Shown here: positions 50,367 through 60,849 of the stretch, one piece after another | Layout: the number at the start of each line of letters is the position of its first letter | How positions within the stretch are numbered: the first letter of the stretch is position 1 | DNA from: Planctomycetota bacterium | GTDB lineage: Bacteria; Planctomycetota; Phycisphaerae; Phycisphaerales; UBA1924 | Reading direction: 5' to 3' | DNA: 64,000 nucleotides | NCBI GenBank assembly: GCA_017303555.1 | Contig: JAFLCN010000001.1 | Location: forward strand, 434,001-498,000 | Made by a program: the position numbers and the translations under genes | Notes under the pieces: model-generated | What the model was told of the DNA's origin: nothing | Databases searched by the model: none | The model's input: only the letters and a program-made list of their open reading frames with translations

Positions 50367-51914
50367 ATGCCTCCATCGAAAAAGTCCAACTCCCGTCGCG
50401 ATTCCAAGAAGCCGGGGAGACCCGCCAAGAAGCGCCGCCGCCATTCGCTGCTCCGCGTGATCCGCAAGGACACCGGCGCTCCGACGCCCGCCGTCGGCCC
50501 GGGATTCAAGAGCTTCGGTGATTTCGACGAAGCGACACGCTACCTCTACAGCCGCACCAACGTCGAGGCGCTCAGGCCCAGCAAAGTCCCGTCGCAGGTC
50601 TGGAAGCTCGACCGGATGGAAGCGCTGATGGAAGCGCTCGACAACCCGCACCGATCGTTCCGCAGCGTGCACATCGCCGGCAGCAAGGGCAAGGGCAGCG
50701 TGTGCGAGATGACCGGTGCCGCGCTCGTCGGCTGCGGGCTCACAACCGGGCTCTACACCAGCCCGCACGTCGCCGACATCCGCGAGCGCATCCGCCTCAA
50801 CGGCCAGATGGTTTCCGAGGCCGACTTCGTCGCGCTCATCTCGGAAGTCGCACTCGCGGCCGAGTCGATCCGCCGGCGCGCCGGCGCTTCCACGTTCTTC
50901 GAGCTCATGACCGCCGCGGCGTTCGTCCACTTCGCACGCGAAGCGGTGGACGTTGCCGTTGTCGAGGTCGGTCTGGGCGGGCGACTCGATTCGACCAACG
51001 TCCTCACGCCCGACGTCTGCGCCATCACGTCCATCCAGCTCGAGCACACGCAGATTCTCGGCGACACCCTCGAGAAGATCGCCCGCGAGAAGGCGGGCAT
51101 CATCAAGCCCGGCGTCCCGATCATCACGATCCCCCAGCAGAAATCCGTGGTTCTGGAGACGATCAAGGAAGTCGCGGCCCGCGAGGGCGCACCGATCTCG
51201 GTGGTGGGCCAGTCGATCGACTTCAGCAGCCGCTACGAGACCACGCCCCAGCTCGGCGCACACATGCGCGTCTCGCTCTCGACCCCCCGCGTGCAGTTCG
51301 AGCACGTCGCCGTTCCGCTCAAGGGCGAGCACCAGGCGATGAACTGCGGCCTCGCACTCTCGATCCTTGACCGGCTGAAGGAACGGGGCGTTCCGATCAC
51401 CGAGCGCGGAGCGGCGGCCGGCCTCGCCAAGACGCCGAACCCCGCGCGGATGGAGCTCGTTTACTCGCAGCCCCGCATCATCGTGGACGGCGCCCACAAT
51501 CCGGAGTCGATCCACGCGCTGATGAAATCGCTCGGCGCGCACATCAAGTACGACTCGCTCATTGTCATCTTCGGCTGCGCCTCGGACAAGGACATCGCCG
51601 GAATGCTCGCCCGCCTCGGCACCGGCGCCGACAAGGTGATCTTTACCCGTGCCGAGTCCAACCCCCGCGCGGCCGACCCGCGCGATCTGCTTCGGCGCTT
51701 CTCCGAGTCCTCGACAAAGATGTGCCTCGCCGAGAAATCGCTCAAGGACGCGATCAACGCCGCGGCAAAGTCGGCCCACAAGGACGACCTGATCTGCATC
51801 ACCGGCTCGTTCTACCTCGCGGGTGAGGCAAAGAAGCTGCTGGCAGCGAAGAAGGCGTCGGACGCCTCCGTTCGCGTTCCGGTCAAATCGGGCGCATCCA
51901 GCGGGCGGAAGTAG
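50367..51914 (+). CDS. folC: folylpolyglutamate synthase / dihydrofolate synthase
   Basis: 515 residues; bacterial FolC are usually 420-440. The ATP loop GSKGKGSV, the VEVGLGGRLDSTNV segment and IIVDGAHNPESIHAL are the Mur-ligase family motifs. It adds glutamate to dihydropteroate or folate in the cytoplasm. The first 70 residues are an extra Lys/Arg-rich stretch (KKPGRPAKKRRRHSLLR), probably disordered and basic. It is followed 39 bases later by leuS on the same strand, so the two may be cotranscribed. Confidence 0.85.
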   Translation: MPPSKKSNSRRDSKKPGRPAKKRRRHSLLRVIRKDTGAPTPAVGPGFKSFGDFDEATRYLYSRTNVEALRPSKVPSQVWKLDRMEALMEALDNPHRSFRSVHIAGSKGKGSVCEMTGAALVGCGLTTGLYTSPHVADIRERIRLNGQMVSEADFVALISEVALAAESIRRRAGASTFFELMTAAAFVHFAREAVDVAVVEVGLGGRLDSTNVLTPDVCAITSIQLEHTQILGDTLEKIAREKAGIIKPGVPIITIPQQKSVVLETIKEVAAREGAPISVVGQSIDFSSRYETTPQLGAHMRVSLSTPRVQFEHVAVPLKGEHQAMNCGLALSILDRLKERGVPITERGAAAGLAKTPNPARMELVYSQPRIIVDGAHNPESIHALMKSLGAHIKYDSLIVIFGCASDKDIAGMLARLGTGADKVIFTRAESNPRAADPRDLLRRFSESSTKMCLAEKSLKDAINAAAKSAHKDDLICITGSFYLAGEAKKLLAAKKASDASVRVPVKSGASSGRK

Positions 51915-51952
51915 CGAGAGGGCGGTTCACGCCCGCTACCCTTCCCCTTCGC

Positions 51953-54900
51953 ATGAGCCAGCAAGCAGACAACGCACGACCGGACTCCGAGCATCCGCAC
52001 CGCTACACCGCCCGCATTGCGGACCAGCTCGAGCTTCGTTGGCAGGACTTCTGGGAGAAGAGCCAGACCTTCCGCCAGCCCAACCCGGGCGAGCCGGGCT
52101 TTGATGCCTCGAAACCAAAGTTCTACTGCCTCGACATGTTCCCGTATCCATCGGGCGCGGGGCTGCACGTCGGACACCCGGAGGGCTACACCGCGACAGA
52201 CATCGTCTGCCGCTACAAGAAGCTGAAGGGTTTCAATGTGCTCCATCCCATGGGCTGGGACGCTTTCGGCCTTCCGGCGGAGCAGTACGCGATCCAGACC
52301 GGCGTTCATCCGGCGATCACGACCAGGAAGGCGGTTGACAACTTCCGTCGCCAGTTGAAGCGATTCGGCTTCTGCTACGACTGGTCGCGCGAGTTCGGGA
52401 CGATCGACGAGGGCTACTACAAGTGGACGCAGTGGATCTTCCTGCAGCTCTACAACTCGTGGTTTGATGACGAGGCCGAGTCACCCAGCGGGCTGTCGAA
52501 GGGTCGCGCGCGGCCGATTTCGGAGCTCATCGCTCAACTGGAATCGGGCGCAATCCGCGTCGGCCCCAGCGGCGAAATCGTCCGCGAAGGCCTCTCCGGC
52601 TTTGCTGCCCCGCTCGAAGGAGGCATGAACCTCGGGCGGGCCTGGCACGAACTGACGCAAGAAGCCCGCCGGCTGTTCATCGACAACCAGCGCCTCGCGT
52701 ATCTGGGCGAACAGACCGTCAACTGGTGCCCGAAGCTCGGCACGGTGCTCGCAAACGACGAGGTGATCGACGGCCGCTCCGAGCGGGGCGGCTATCCGGT
52801 TCTCCGCAAGCCCCTGAAGCAATGGATGTTCCGCATCACGGCGTACGCGGATCGGCTGCTCGAACAGCTCTCGAAACTCGACTGGCCCTCCTCAACGCGC
52901 ATCCAGCAGGGCGAGTGGATCGGCAAATCGACCGGCGCGCAGGTGGACTTCGACATCGATGCGCACTCGCTCTCGGCCCAGGCGCTGAGCGAACTCAAGG
53001 GCGTGAAGGCGGACATGCCGCTGACGCTCACCATCTATACCACCCGGCCCGACACGATCTTCGGCGCGACGTTCATGGTCATCGCGCCCGAACACCCGCT
53101 TGTGGATCACGTGCTGCGCCACCCGACCGAAAATGCCGACGCCGGAGCGCTCAAGCTGTATGTGGAAAGGGCGCGCAACACCTCCGACGTGGATCGGATG
53201 GAAGGGAAAGAGAAGACCGGCGTTTTCAGCGGCGTCTACGCGATCAATCCGCTCACCGACGAGAAGATCCCGATCTGGGTCGCGGATTACGTGCTGATGG
53301 GTTACGGCACGGGCGCGATCATGGCCGTGCCGGCGCACGATGAACGCGATTTCGAGTTCGCGAAGAAGTTCGGCCTGCCGATCGTGGATGTGCTCTATCC
53401 ACGCACGGCCCTCGCGATGAAGTATTTCTGCGATCACGCGACGCAAGAAGAGAGCAACGAGGGCGCCTGGCAGCCGATGCTCGCCGACTTCCTCGGTGTC
53501 GTGACCGGTGAATCGACGGATTTCGCCCGGGCTCTCGAGCTCGTCCGTTCTCGGCGCGCCGGCGGACAGTCAGACGCGAAACACGTGGACCCATCGAGCC
53601 TCGATGCGATCGGGATGAAGTCGCGCGGCGCGATCCGCATCACGTGGCTCGAGGCGTTCGAGTCGATGGGGCTCGCCTCGCTCGCCCAGCTCAAGCACAT
53701 CTTCGAACGCCGCGGGTTCCAGAGCTGGCGGGGCGAAGCAGGCATCTCGCCGGGGATCGCCGTGCATTCATCGCGGCCCGCGAAGGGCGATCTGCCCGCG
53801 CTCTCGATCGACGGCCTGACGAGCGACGAGGCGATCGCGAAGGTCATCGCGTGGATGGACGAAACGGGTGTGGGCAGCGCCGAGACACGTTTCAAGCTGC
53901 GCGACTGGACCTTCAGCCGCCAGCGGTATTGGGGCGAGCCCTTCCCGATCGTCTTCGATGAGGCCGGCAACCACTACCCCGTGAGCGAGAAATCACTGCC
54001 GGTGATCCTGCCCCCGCTCAGCGACTACCAGCCGGAGGAATCGGAAGACCCGCAGCCGCTGCTCGCCAAGGCGCGCCAGTGGACCAACACCACCGCGTTC
54101 GCCGCGGGAGTCGATCCGAACGTTCTCGCCCCTGAAACCGCCGTCCGGCGCGAGACCAACACCATGCCCGGCAGCGCCGGATCGAGCTGGTACTGCATCC
54201 GCTACTGCGACCCGAAGAACTCCGAGCGCTTCGTCGGCAAGGAAGCCGAACGCTACTGGATGGGCGGCATCGACAAGAAACTCACCGGTGATTCGCGGGG
54301 CGAAGCCGAGAACGCCTCGCTCGGCGGCGTCGATCTCTACATCGGTGGCAACGAGCACGCCGTCGGCCACCTTCTCTACTCGCGCTTCTGGCACAACGTG
54401 CTCTTTGACCTGGGCCATCTCAGCACGCCCGAGCCCTTCCAGAAACTCTTCCACCAGGGCCTCATCACCAGCTACGCCTACCAGCGCGCGGACAAGACCA
54501 TCCTGCCGATCGACGAAGTAAAGGAGATCTCCGAGGGCAAGTTCATCGAGATCGTGAACAACCAGCCGGTCACGCCCATCGTCACCAAGATGAGCAAGCG
54601 GTACAAGAACGTGACCAACCCCGACGACGTGATCGCCGAGTACGGCGCCGACACGTTCCGGCTGTACGAGATGTACATGGGCCCGCTCGAAGCGAGCAAG
54701 CCGTGGAACACCAAGGACATCCCGGGTCTCTTCCGCTTCCTGCAGCGCGCCTGGCGCGTCCTGATCGATGAACAGACCGGGAACGCCCGCATCGCGGCAG
54801 CCGAGAATCCGGCGCTCGAAAAAACTCTCCAACGCACGATCCACAAGGCGGGTCAGGATTTCGAGCGGCTGTCGTTCAACACCGCCATCGCCTCGATGAT

Positions 54901-55297
54901 CCAGCTCGTCAACGAGGCCATGTCCGCCGCGGGCGAGAAGGGCGTGGGCGCTCTCTCCAAATCACAGGCCGAGCGCTTCTGCATTATGCTCTCGCCCCTC
55001 GCGCCGCACATCGCAGAAGAAATCTGGTCGCGCCTCGGCCTCACGCACGAACGCGGCTGCGTCAGCGCTCAGAACTGGCCCGCAGTCGATGAACGCCAGC
55101 TCGTGGACGACGCCATCGAGATGCCCGTACAGGTGCAGGGCAAAGTTCGCGCCCGCATCATGATCCCCACCGGCACCGAGCCCAAAGCCGTTGAAGCACT
55201 CGCCCTCGCCGATGAGGGCGTTCAGAAGGCCATCGCCGGCAAACCCGTGAAAAAGATCATCGTCGTGCCGGGCAAGATGGTGAACATCGTCGTCTGA
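51953..55297 (+). CDS. leuS: leucyl-tRNA synthetase with two large insertions
   Basis: 1114 residues; typical bacterial LeuRS are 810-880. The HIGH-type motif HVGH is at 72-75 and KMSKR at 879-883, with MPGSAGSSWYCIRYCDP and the C-terminal domain (KKIIVVPGKMVNIVV) intact. An extra block near 171-245 (after LQLYNSWF) precedes the NWCP zinc-loop region, where the second Cys pair of the zinc site is lost. A second extra block (about 482-600) lies within the editing-domain connection, ending at GIAVHSS. It charges tRNA-Leu. The editing core (TTRPDTIFGATF, GYGTGAIMAVPAHDERD) is present, so proofreading is likely kept. Confidence 0.9.
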   Translation: MSQQADNARPDSEHPHRYTARIADQLELRWQDFWEKSQTFRQPNPGEPGFDASKPKFYCLDMFPYPSGAGLHVGHPEGYTATDIVCRYKKLKGFNVLHPMGWDAFGLPAEQYAIQTGVHPAITTRKAVDNFRRQLKRFGFCYDWSREFGTIDEGYYKWTQWIFLQLYNSWFDDEAESPSGLSKGRARPISELIAQLESGAIRVGPSGEIVREGLSGFAAPLEGGMNLGRAWHELTQEARRLFIDNQRLAYLGEQTVNWCPKLGTVLANDEVIDGRSERGGYPVLRKPLKQWMFRITAYADRLLEQLSKLDWPSSTRIQQGEWIGKSTGAQVDFDIDAHSLSAQALSELKGVKADMPLTLTIYTTRPDTIFGATFMVIAPEHPLVDHVLRHPTENADAGALKLYVERARNTSDVDRMEGKEKTGVFSGVYAINPLTDEKIPIWVADYVLMGYGTGAIMAVPAHDERDFEFAKKFGLPIVDVLYPRTALAMKYFCDHATQEESNEGAWQPMLADFLGVVTGESTDFARALELVRSRRAGGQSDAKHVDPSSLDAIGMKSRGAIRITWLEAFESMGLASLAQLKHIFERRGFQSWRGEAGISPGIAVHSSRPAKGDLPALSIDGLTSDEAIAKVIAWMDETGVGSAETRFKLRDWTFSRQRYWGEPFPIVFDEAGNHYPVSEKSLPVILPPLSDYQPEESEDPQPLLAKARQWTNTTAFAAGVDPNVLAPETAVRRETNTMPGSAGSSWYCIRYCDPKNSERFVGKEAERYWMGGIDKKLTGDSRGEAENASLGGVDLYIGGNEHAVGHLLYSRFWHNVLFDLGHLSTPEPFQKLFHQGLITSYAYQRADKTILPIDEVKEISEGKFIEIVNNQPVTPIVTKMSKRYKNVTNPDDVIAEYGADTFRLYEMYMGPLEASKPWNTKDIPGLFRFLQRAWRVLIDEQTGNARIAAAENPALEKTLQRTIHKAGQDFERLSFNTAIASMIQLVNEAMSAAGEKGVGALSKSQAERFCIMLSPLAPHIAEEIWSRLGLTHERGCVSAQNWPAVDERQLVDDAIEMPVQVQGKVRARIMIPTGTEPKAVEALALADEGVQKAIAGKPVKKIIVVPGKMVNIVV

Positions 55298-55335
55298 TGC
55301 AGGGCACGGGCAGGTTCACCCCGTTTGCGCGGGAT

Positions 55336-56661
55336 CTACGCGCAGAGCAGCGTGTCGTATGCCGCGGCAAAGATCACAAAATCAGCATCATCCGTCACCG
55401 TATCGCCATTGAGATCGCCGCCGATATCCAGCAGGTTGTTGTACGCGCGGGCAAACTCGACAAAGTCCGCGTCGTCCACCACGCCGTCTTTGTTCAGGTC
55501 GCCCGCGCAGGTGAGCGCGACGAACTCGTACGCCCCCATCTCGATCACGGCCTCCAGTATGCGCGGGTTCAGGTCGTAGTCCTTCGCCAGACCGCCGGGC
55601 GGGAGCAGGGTGTTGTTGCCGGCATTGATGCCCGAAGAGCTCGGCGCAAGGCGGTAGTTCGCGGCGGCGGCATTGACAAACGTCGCTGCGACAGAGATGT
55701 TGCCCTCGCCCGTCATGCCTCCCGGCACGATACTTGCACGCACATCCACGGGCGCGCCAAAGTACGCCGCGGCTCCGCCCGGTCCGTTGAACACGCAGTT
55801 GCGAAAATTGGCGACGGCGGGCGAGCCGCCGAGCACGCCCCCCGCGGGCGCCGAGTTGTTGTAGAACGTTGAGGAATACACGTTCAGAATGTCGCCCCCG
55901 TAGGCGTAGATCGCGCCGCCCGACGAGCTGAGCGTGAAGTTCTGCGAGAAGATGCAGTTCACGATCGTCAGATTGCCTCCGGCAACCACGCCCACCCCGA
56001 TCGCCCCACCGCCGCCCGAGGAAGCCGTGACGCGGTTACCGAAGAAGAAGCAGCGTTCGAGCCGCATGTTGCCGCCGACGATGTAGAGCGCGCCGCCGCT
56101 GACCGGAGCGGAGTTGTTGCTGAAAACGCACCCGCGGATCGTGGGCCCGCTGGTGATCGACGCGTCCACCAGCACCCCGCCGCCATAGCCCGTGAGGTTC
56201 CACGGAGACGACGGCGCCTGCCCGGCGGTGATGAGGAAGCCGTCGAGCACGGCCGTGGCATCAACGTTGAATGCCTGCACGACGTGATTGGTGTTGTCGG
56301 ATGTGGAACTCGTGTTGATCTCGCCCGAGAGCGTGCTCGTGTTGGCGGGGCCGCGCTGCAGGAGCGAATCTTCGAGGCCGAGAAAACCGCCGTAGAGGGC
56401 AACGCCATTCTTGAGATTGAACGAGATGTTCCTGTCCGTCGGGTGTGGCTTGTACACACCCTGCGCCACCCAGATCTCATCGCCCGGCTGCGCAGCGCCG
56501 ATCGCGGCCTGCAGGTCGTTCATCGCGGACGCCCACGATGAACCGTCTCCGCCCGCGGGTGCCGAGGCCTTCACATGCCAGACACCGGCGAACGAGGCGC
56601 TCGTTGCGAGCAGCCCAGCGGGCCCGACAATGCAGAAATTCCGGAGCAACATACGGCGCAT
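55336..56661 (-). CDS. secreted right-handed beta-helix protein with dockerin-like cassette
   Basis: 441 residues from the ATG at 56661 (GGGGAGAG about 6 bases upstream). The signal peptide runs to about residue 25 (cleavage near SFAGV). The centre (about 100-360) has the imperfect repeats of a parallel beta-helix with frequent GGALYI and NNSAP turns, as in polymorphic or pectate-lyase-like surface proteins. The end (about 380-441) has two EF-hand-like repeats, DLNKDGVVDDADF and DLNGDTVTDDADF, and closes with LLCA, so a Cys is again the penultimate residue. The helix may bind or cut a polysaccharide, but no catalytic site is evident. It converges with leuS. Confidence 0.8.
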   Translation of the reverse strand: MRRMLLRNFCIVGPAGLLATSASFAGVWHVKASAPAGGDGSSWASAMNDLQAAIGAAQPGDEIWVAQGVYKPHPTDRNISFNLKNGVALYGGFLGLEDSLLQRGPANTSTLSGEINTSSTSDNTNHVVQAFNVDATAVLDGFLITAGQAPSSPWNLTGYGGGVLVDASITSGPTIRGCVFSNNSAPVSGGALYIVGGNMRLERCFFFGNRVTASSGGGGAIGVGVVAGGNLTIVNCIFSQNFTLSSSGGAIYAYGGDILNVYSSTFYNNSAPAGGVLGGSPAVANFRNCVFNGPGGAAAYFGAPVDVRASIVPGGMTGEGNISVAATFVNAAAANYRLAPSSSGINAGNNTLLPPGGLAKDYDLNPRILEAVIEMGAYEFVALTCAGDLNKDGVVDDADFVEFARAYNNLLDIGGDLNGDTVTDDADFVIFAAAYDTLLCA

Positions 56662-56791
56662 CACTCTCTCCCCGGCGGCGGTCCGCGCAGCTTCCACTCC
56701 GGCCCCCAGTTTACCACGAAAAGGGCCATTCAAAGAAGCCGGAAAATGGCCGAAGCACCTATTCGGACGCTGGCCAACGCCCTGAAAACCC

Positions 56792-57499
<708 letters not shown>

Positions 57500-57504
57500 G
57501 TTCC

Positions 57505-58320
57505 TCACTCCTTTCCGAGATACGCCTCGATGACTTTCGGATTCTTCTGGATCTCGGCCGGCGCGCCCTCCGCGATCACCACGCCGTAATCGAGCACCGT
57601 GATGCGCTCGCACAGGTCCATCACCACGCCCATGTCGTGCTCGATGAGCAAGATCGAAACTCGGAACACATCCCGCACTTCGCGGATGAGCTTTCGGAGA
57701 TCGACCTTCTCCTGCGGGTTCATGCCGGCCGCGGGCTCGTCGAGGAGCAGCACCTTCGGCCCGGTCGCCAACGCGCGGGCGATCTCGAGCCGGCGCTGGT
57801 CGCCGTACGGCAGATTGCGGGCCGATTCGTCCCGCCGATCGAGCAGGTTGAAAACCTGGAGCAGCGCGAGCGCCCGCTCGCGGATCGCGGCCTCCTCCGC
57901 CCGTTGCCAGCCGCTGCGGAGGATCGCCCCCGCCATCGTGTGCGTGGTGCGCAAGTGGCACGCGAGCTTCACGTTCTCCAGCACCGAAAGCTCGCCGAAG
58001 AGACGGATGTTCTGGAATGTCCGGGCAAGGCCGGCCGCGGCGATCTGATTCGGGCGCAGCCCGATCAGCGAGCGACCCCCGATCGACACCGCGCCCTGAT
58101 CCGGCTGGTAGACGCCCGTGAGCAGGTTGAAGCAGGTCGTCTTGCCCGCGCCGTTCGGCCCGATCAGGCCGTAGAGCCCGCGCGCCGGCAGGCTGAGCCG
58201 GAAGCCCTGAACCGCCTTCAAACCGCCGAACGACTTGGAGACGTCGCTCACTTCGAGCGCATCGCTCCCCGCGCCAACGCTGGCGAGCACGTCCGCGGTT
58301 TCCATCATCGAGGCGTTCAT
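57505..58320 (-). CDS. livG: branched-chain amino acid ABC transporter ATPase (LivG)
   Basis: 271 residues. Walker A GPNGAGKTTCF, ARTFQNIRLFGELSVLENV (the LivG box), the RNLPYGDQRRLEIARALA signature and LLLDEPAAGMNP are typical. Its start overlaps the livM stop by 4 bases, so the two are translationally coupled. Partner ATPase of LivF. Confidence 0.9.
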   Translation of the reverse strand: MNASMMETADVLASVGAGSDALEVSDVSKSFGGLKAVQGFRLSLPARGLYGLIGPNGAGKTTCFNLLTGVYQPDQGAVSIGGRSLIGLRPNQIAAAGLARTFQNIRLFGELSVLENVKLACHLRTTHTMAGAILRSGWQRAEEAAIRERALALLQVFNLLDRRDESARNLPYGDQRRLEIARALATGPKVLLLDEPAAGMNPQEKVDLRKLIREVRDVFRVSILLIEHDMGVVMDLCERITVLDYGVVIAEGAPAEIQKNPKVIEAYLGKE

Positions 58321-59687
58321 GCGCCCCTCCCGCCCGAACGCGGGGCGAAGAAATCACGCAGCGGGCGGTACAACGCTCCGTCCCAAAGCTCGCGCACGCC
58401 CAGCAAACCCTGCGGACGCGTGATCATCATGACGATGAGCGCGAGCGCGTAGATGATGAGGCGATACTCGCCCAGATTGATATTGAACCGCTTCGCAACG
58501 AACGCGAGGGCGCTCAGCCCGACAATCACCGCCCCGAGCCCGATGATCACGCGCGGCAGCGCACGCCGATCGCGCCCGCTCCGCAATTCCGCCTCACTCG
58601 ATCGCCGCCCCGCCATACCGAGCATCGCGAAGCCGACGATGAGCAGCGGGATGCCGACGACCGCGAACTTCTCGAGCGTCTCGGGCGTCCGCAGCAGCTC
58701 CGGCAGGTACGTCACGATCGCCGCGGCGATCGCGGCGCCCGAAATCGAGCCCAATCCACCCAGCACCACCATGATGATGATGTCGAAACTCTTCTGGAAG
58801 CCCGCATCCACCGGGCTCAGAGAGATGCCGAGCGTGTGGGCGTACAGACCGCCCGCGATCCCCGCGAAGAACGCGGCGATCACGAAGCCCCAGACCTTGT
58901 AGTACGTGGTCCGAACCCCCATCGCCTCCGCCGCGATCTCGTCCTCGCGGATCGAGAGCAGCGCCCGCCCGGTCGAACTCTGCTTCAGCCGGTACGCGAA
59001 GATCAGCGTGATCACCACCGCCGCGTACACCCAGAAGTGGCTGGTGTACTTCGGTACGTTGCCGAACCCGAGCGAACCACCAACGCTCAAGGGCACCTTC
59101 CAGGCGGGCGCCTCCGCGATCGCCTCCTTGCTCATGAGCACCTGGGGTGTCTGCTGGATCAGCACGCGAACGATCTCGCCGAAGCCGAGGGTGACAATCG
59201 CGAGATAGTCGCCCCGCAGTCGCAGGCTCGGAAGCCCGACCGCGACGCCGAGCAATGCCGAAATCAGCCCTCCCGCCAGAAGCGAGACAAAGAAGAGAAT
59301 TTCGCCCCCGGTGAACACCGGCGCCCCCGCCGGCGCTCCGTACAGGCCGCTCAGCATGCCCAGCTTCGCAGCGCCCGAGCCGAAGAACGCGAACGAGCCG
59401 TAATACGCAAGCGACCCCGCGACGTACCCGCCCACCGCGAGAAATCCGGCGTGCCCGATCGAGAACTGCCCCGTAAACCCGTTCACGATCGTGAGCGAAA
59501 CAGCCAGGATGATCGCGATCCCGATGTTGAGAATCTGCGTCGAGGAATACGCGTCGATGTTCGGACGCAGAACAAGCTGCATCAGCACGCCCACGATCAG
59601 CGCGAACGCGAGCGGCCAGAGCGCACGCCAAGCTCCTCCCATCGGAGCGGGTTTGAACTGCGCGGCTCTATCCTGAAGCGATGCCAT
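58317..59687 (-). CDS. livM: branched-chain amino acid ABC transporter permease (LivM)
   Basis: 456 residues, longer than the usual 300-420, with about ten membrane segments. FTGQFSIGHAGFLAVGGY near residue 70 and the GGLYAHTLGISLSPVDAGFQKSFDIIIMVVLGGLGSISG segment are the LivM signature. The C-terminal 85 residues carry an extra pair of membrane helices after a charged loop (about 370-385). It forms the pore with LivH. Confidence 0.85.
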   Translation of the reverse strand: MASLQDRAAQFKPAPMGGAWRALWPLAFALIVGVLMQLVLRPNIDAYSSTQILNIGIAIILAVSLTIVNGFTGQFSIGHAGFLAVGGYVAGSLAYYGSFAFFGSGAAKLGMLSGLYGAPAGAPVFTGGEILFFVSLLAGGLISALLGVAVGLPSLRLRGDYLAIVTLGFGEIVRVLIQQTPQVLMSKEAIAEAPAWKVPLSVGGSLGFGNVPKYTSHFWVYAAVVITLIFAYRLKQSSTGRALLSIREDEIAAEAMGVRTTYYKVWGFVIAAFFAGIAGGLYAHTLGISLSPVDAGFQKSFDIIIMVVLGGLGSISGAAIAAAIVTYLPELLRTPETLEKFAVVGIPLLIVGFAMLGMAGRRSSEAELRSGRDRRALPRVIIGLGAVIVGLSALAFVAKRFNINLGEYRLIIYALALIVMMITRPQGLLGVRELWDGALYRPLRDFFAPRSGGRGA

Positions 59688-59765
59688 GAATGAAAAGAGT
59701 CCTGGGTCCTGTTGGCCTGCGTCCTGAGTCTTCTGGCTGATAGCTGAAAGCTGCCGGCTTCCTCT

Positions 59766-60701
59766 CTACACCTTCTCCACCGTCGCCTTCCCCAAAATTC
59801 CGCCCGGCTTGACGAGCAGCACGACGATGAGCGCCGCAAACACATACACGTCCTTGAGCGCGGGATTGATGTACTGCTGCCCGAACACCTCGAGCATCCC
59901 GATCGCCAGCCCGCCGAACATCGCCCCGCGCACATTGCCGATCCCGCCCACCACCGCCGCGACGAAGGCCTTCAGCCCGAGCAGCACCCAGCTCGTATCC
60001 GCGGGCTGCTTGATCGAGGTGAAGCTCAGCGCCCACAAAAATCCGCCGGCCGCGGCAAGGCTCGATCCGATCACGAAGGTGATGCTGATCACCCGGTCAA
60101 CCGGAATGCCCATCAGCCCCGCCGTCCGCACATCGAAGCTCACCGCGCGCATCGCCCGGCCGAGCTTGGTGTGGAAAACCAGCCATTCAAGCCCCACCAT
60201 CAGCACCACCGCCGTGCCGATCACCACCAGGTCGAGCAGCCGGATGTGAACATTGCCGATCTGCAGCAGGGTCTGATCGGAGAGAAGCTGCGGGATGGCG
60301 CGGGGCCGGGTCCCGAACACAAACTGAAGCTGCCCCGTGTTCTGGAGGAAGAGCGAGACGCCGATCGCGGTGATAAGAACGTTGAGCCGCGGCGCACGCC
60401 GAAGCGGTTTGTACGCCAGCCGCTCGATGGTGAAGCCGATGATGCCGCACGCCACCATCGCGATGAGGAGCACGAGCGGTCCGACCCACCAGGGCGGAAT
60501 CTGCCCCGGCGTCAGCCCGAGCTTCTCGACGATCGCTGTCGCCGTGATGAGGCTGAGCCACCCTCCCAGCACCACGATGTCCGAATGAGCGAAATTGATG
60601 AACTTCAGGATGCCGTAGACCATCGTGTAGCCCAGCGCGATGAGCGCGTAAAGGCTGCCGATGGTCAGGCCGTCCTTCAGGGTTTGGAGCAGGGTGTCCA
60701 C
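59766..60701 (-). CDS. livH: branched-chain amino acid ABC transporter permease (LivH)
   Basis: 311 residues with about eight membrane segments. TIGSLYALIALGYTMVYGILKFINFAHSDIV, FAVGGIGNVRGA-like AAVVGGIGNVRGAMFGG and the C-terminal LVKPGGILGK are the LivH features. GTG at 60701 (MDTLLQTLKDG) is the most sensible start though no ribosome site is seen; the frame is open upstream to 60824. The gap to livM (59688-59765) holds two GTCCTG-type short repeats but no gene. No LivJ/LivK binding protein is in the window, so it must be encoded elsewhere or just outside it. Confidence 0.85.
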   Translation of the reverse strand: MDTLLQTLKDGLTIGSLYALIALGYTMVYGILKFINFAHSDIVVLGGWLSLITATAIVEKLGLTPGQIPPWWVGPLVLLIAMVACGIIGFTIERLAYKPLRRAPRLNVLITAIGVSLFLQNTGQLQFVFGTRPRAIPQLLSDQTLLQIGNVHIRLLDLVVIGTAVVLMVGLEWLVFHTKLGRAMRAVSFDVRTAGLMGIPVDRVISITFVIGSSLAAAGGFLWALSFTSIKQPADTSWVLLGLKAFVAAVVGGIGNVRGAMFGGLAIGMLEVFGQQYINPALKDVYVFAALIVVLLVKPGGILGKATVEKV

Positions 60702-60849
60702 GCGATATGCAGGCGTCGGAAGGAAACGGGGGCACGGCGAATGCCCCTTGGAAACGGGGCGGGCGGACAGTTTAGCCAACTCCTCCCGCGGGCTCGAATC
60801 GCCGGGCACGCGGCTCGGTCTCAATCGCGACCCGCAACCGAACGGGCGT

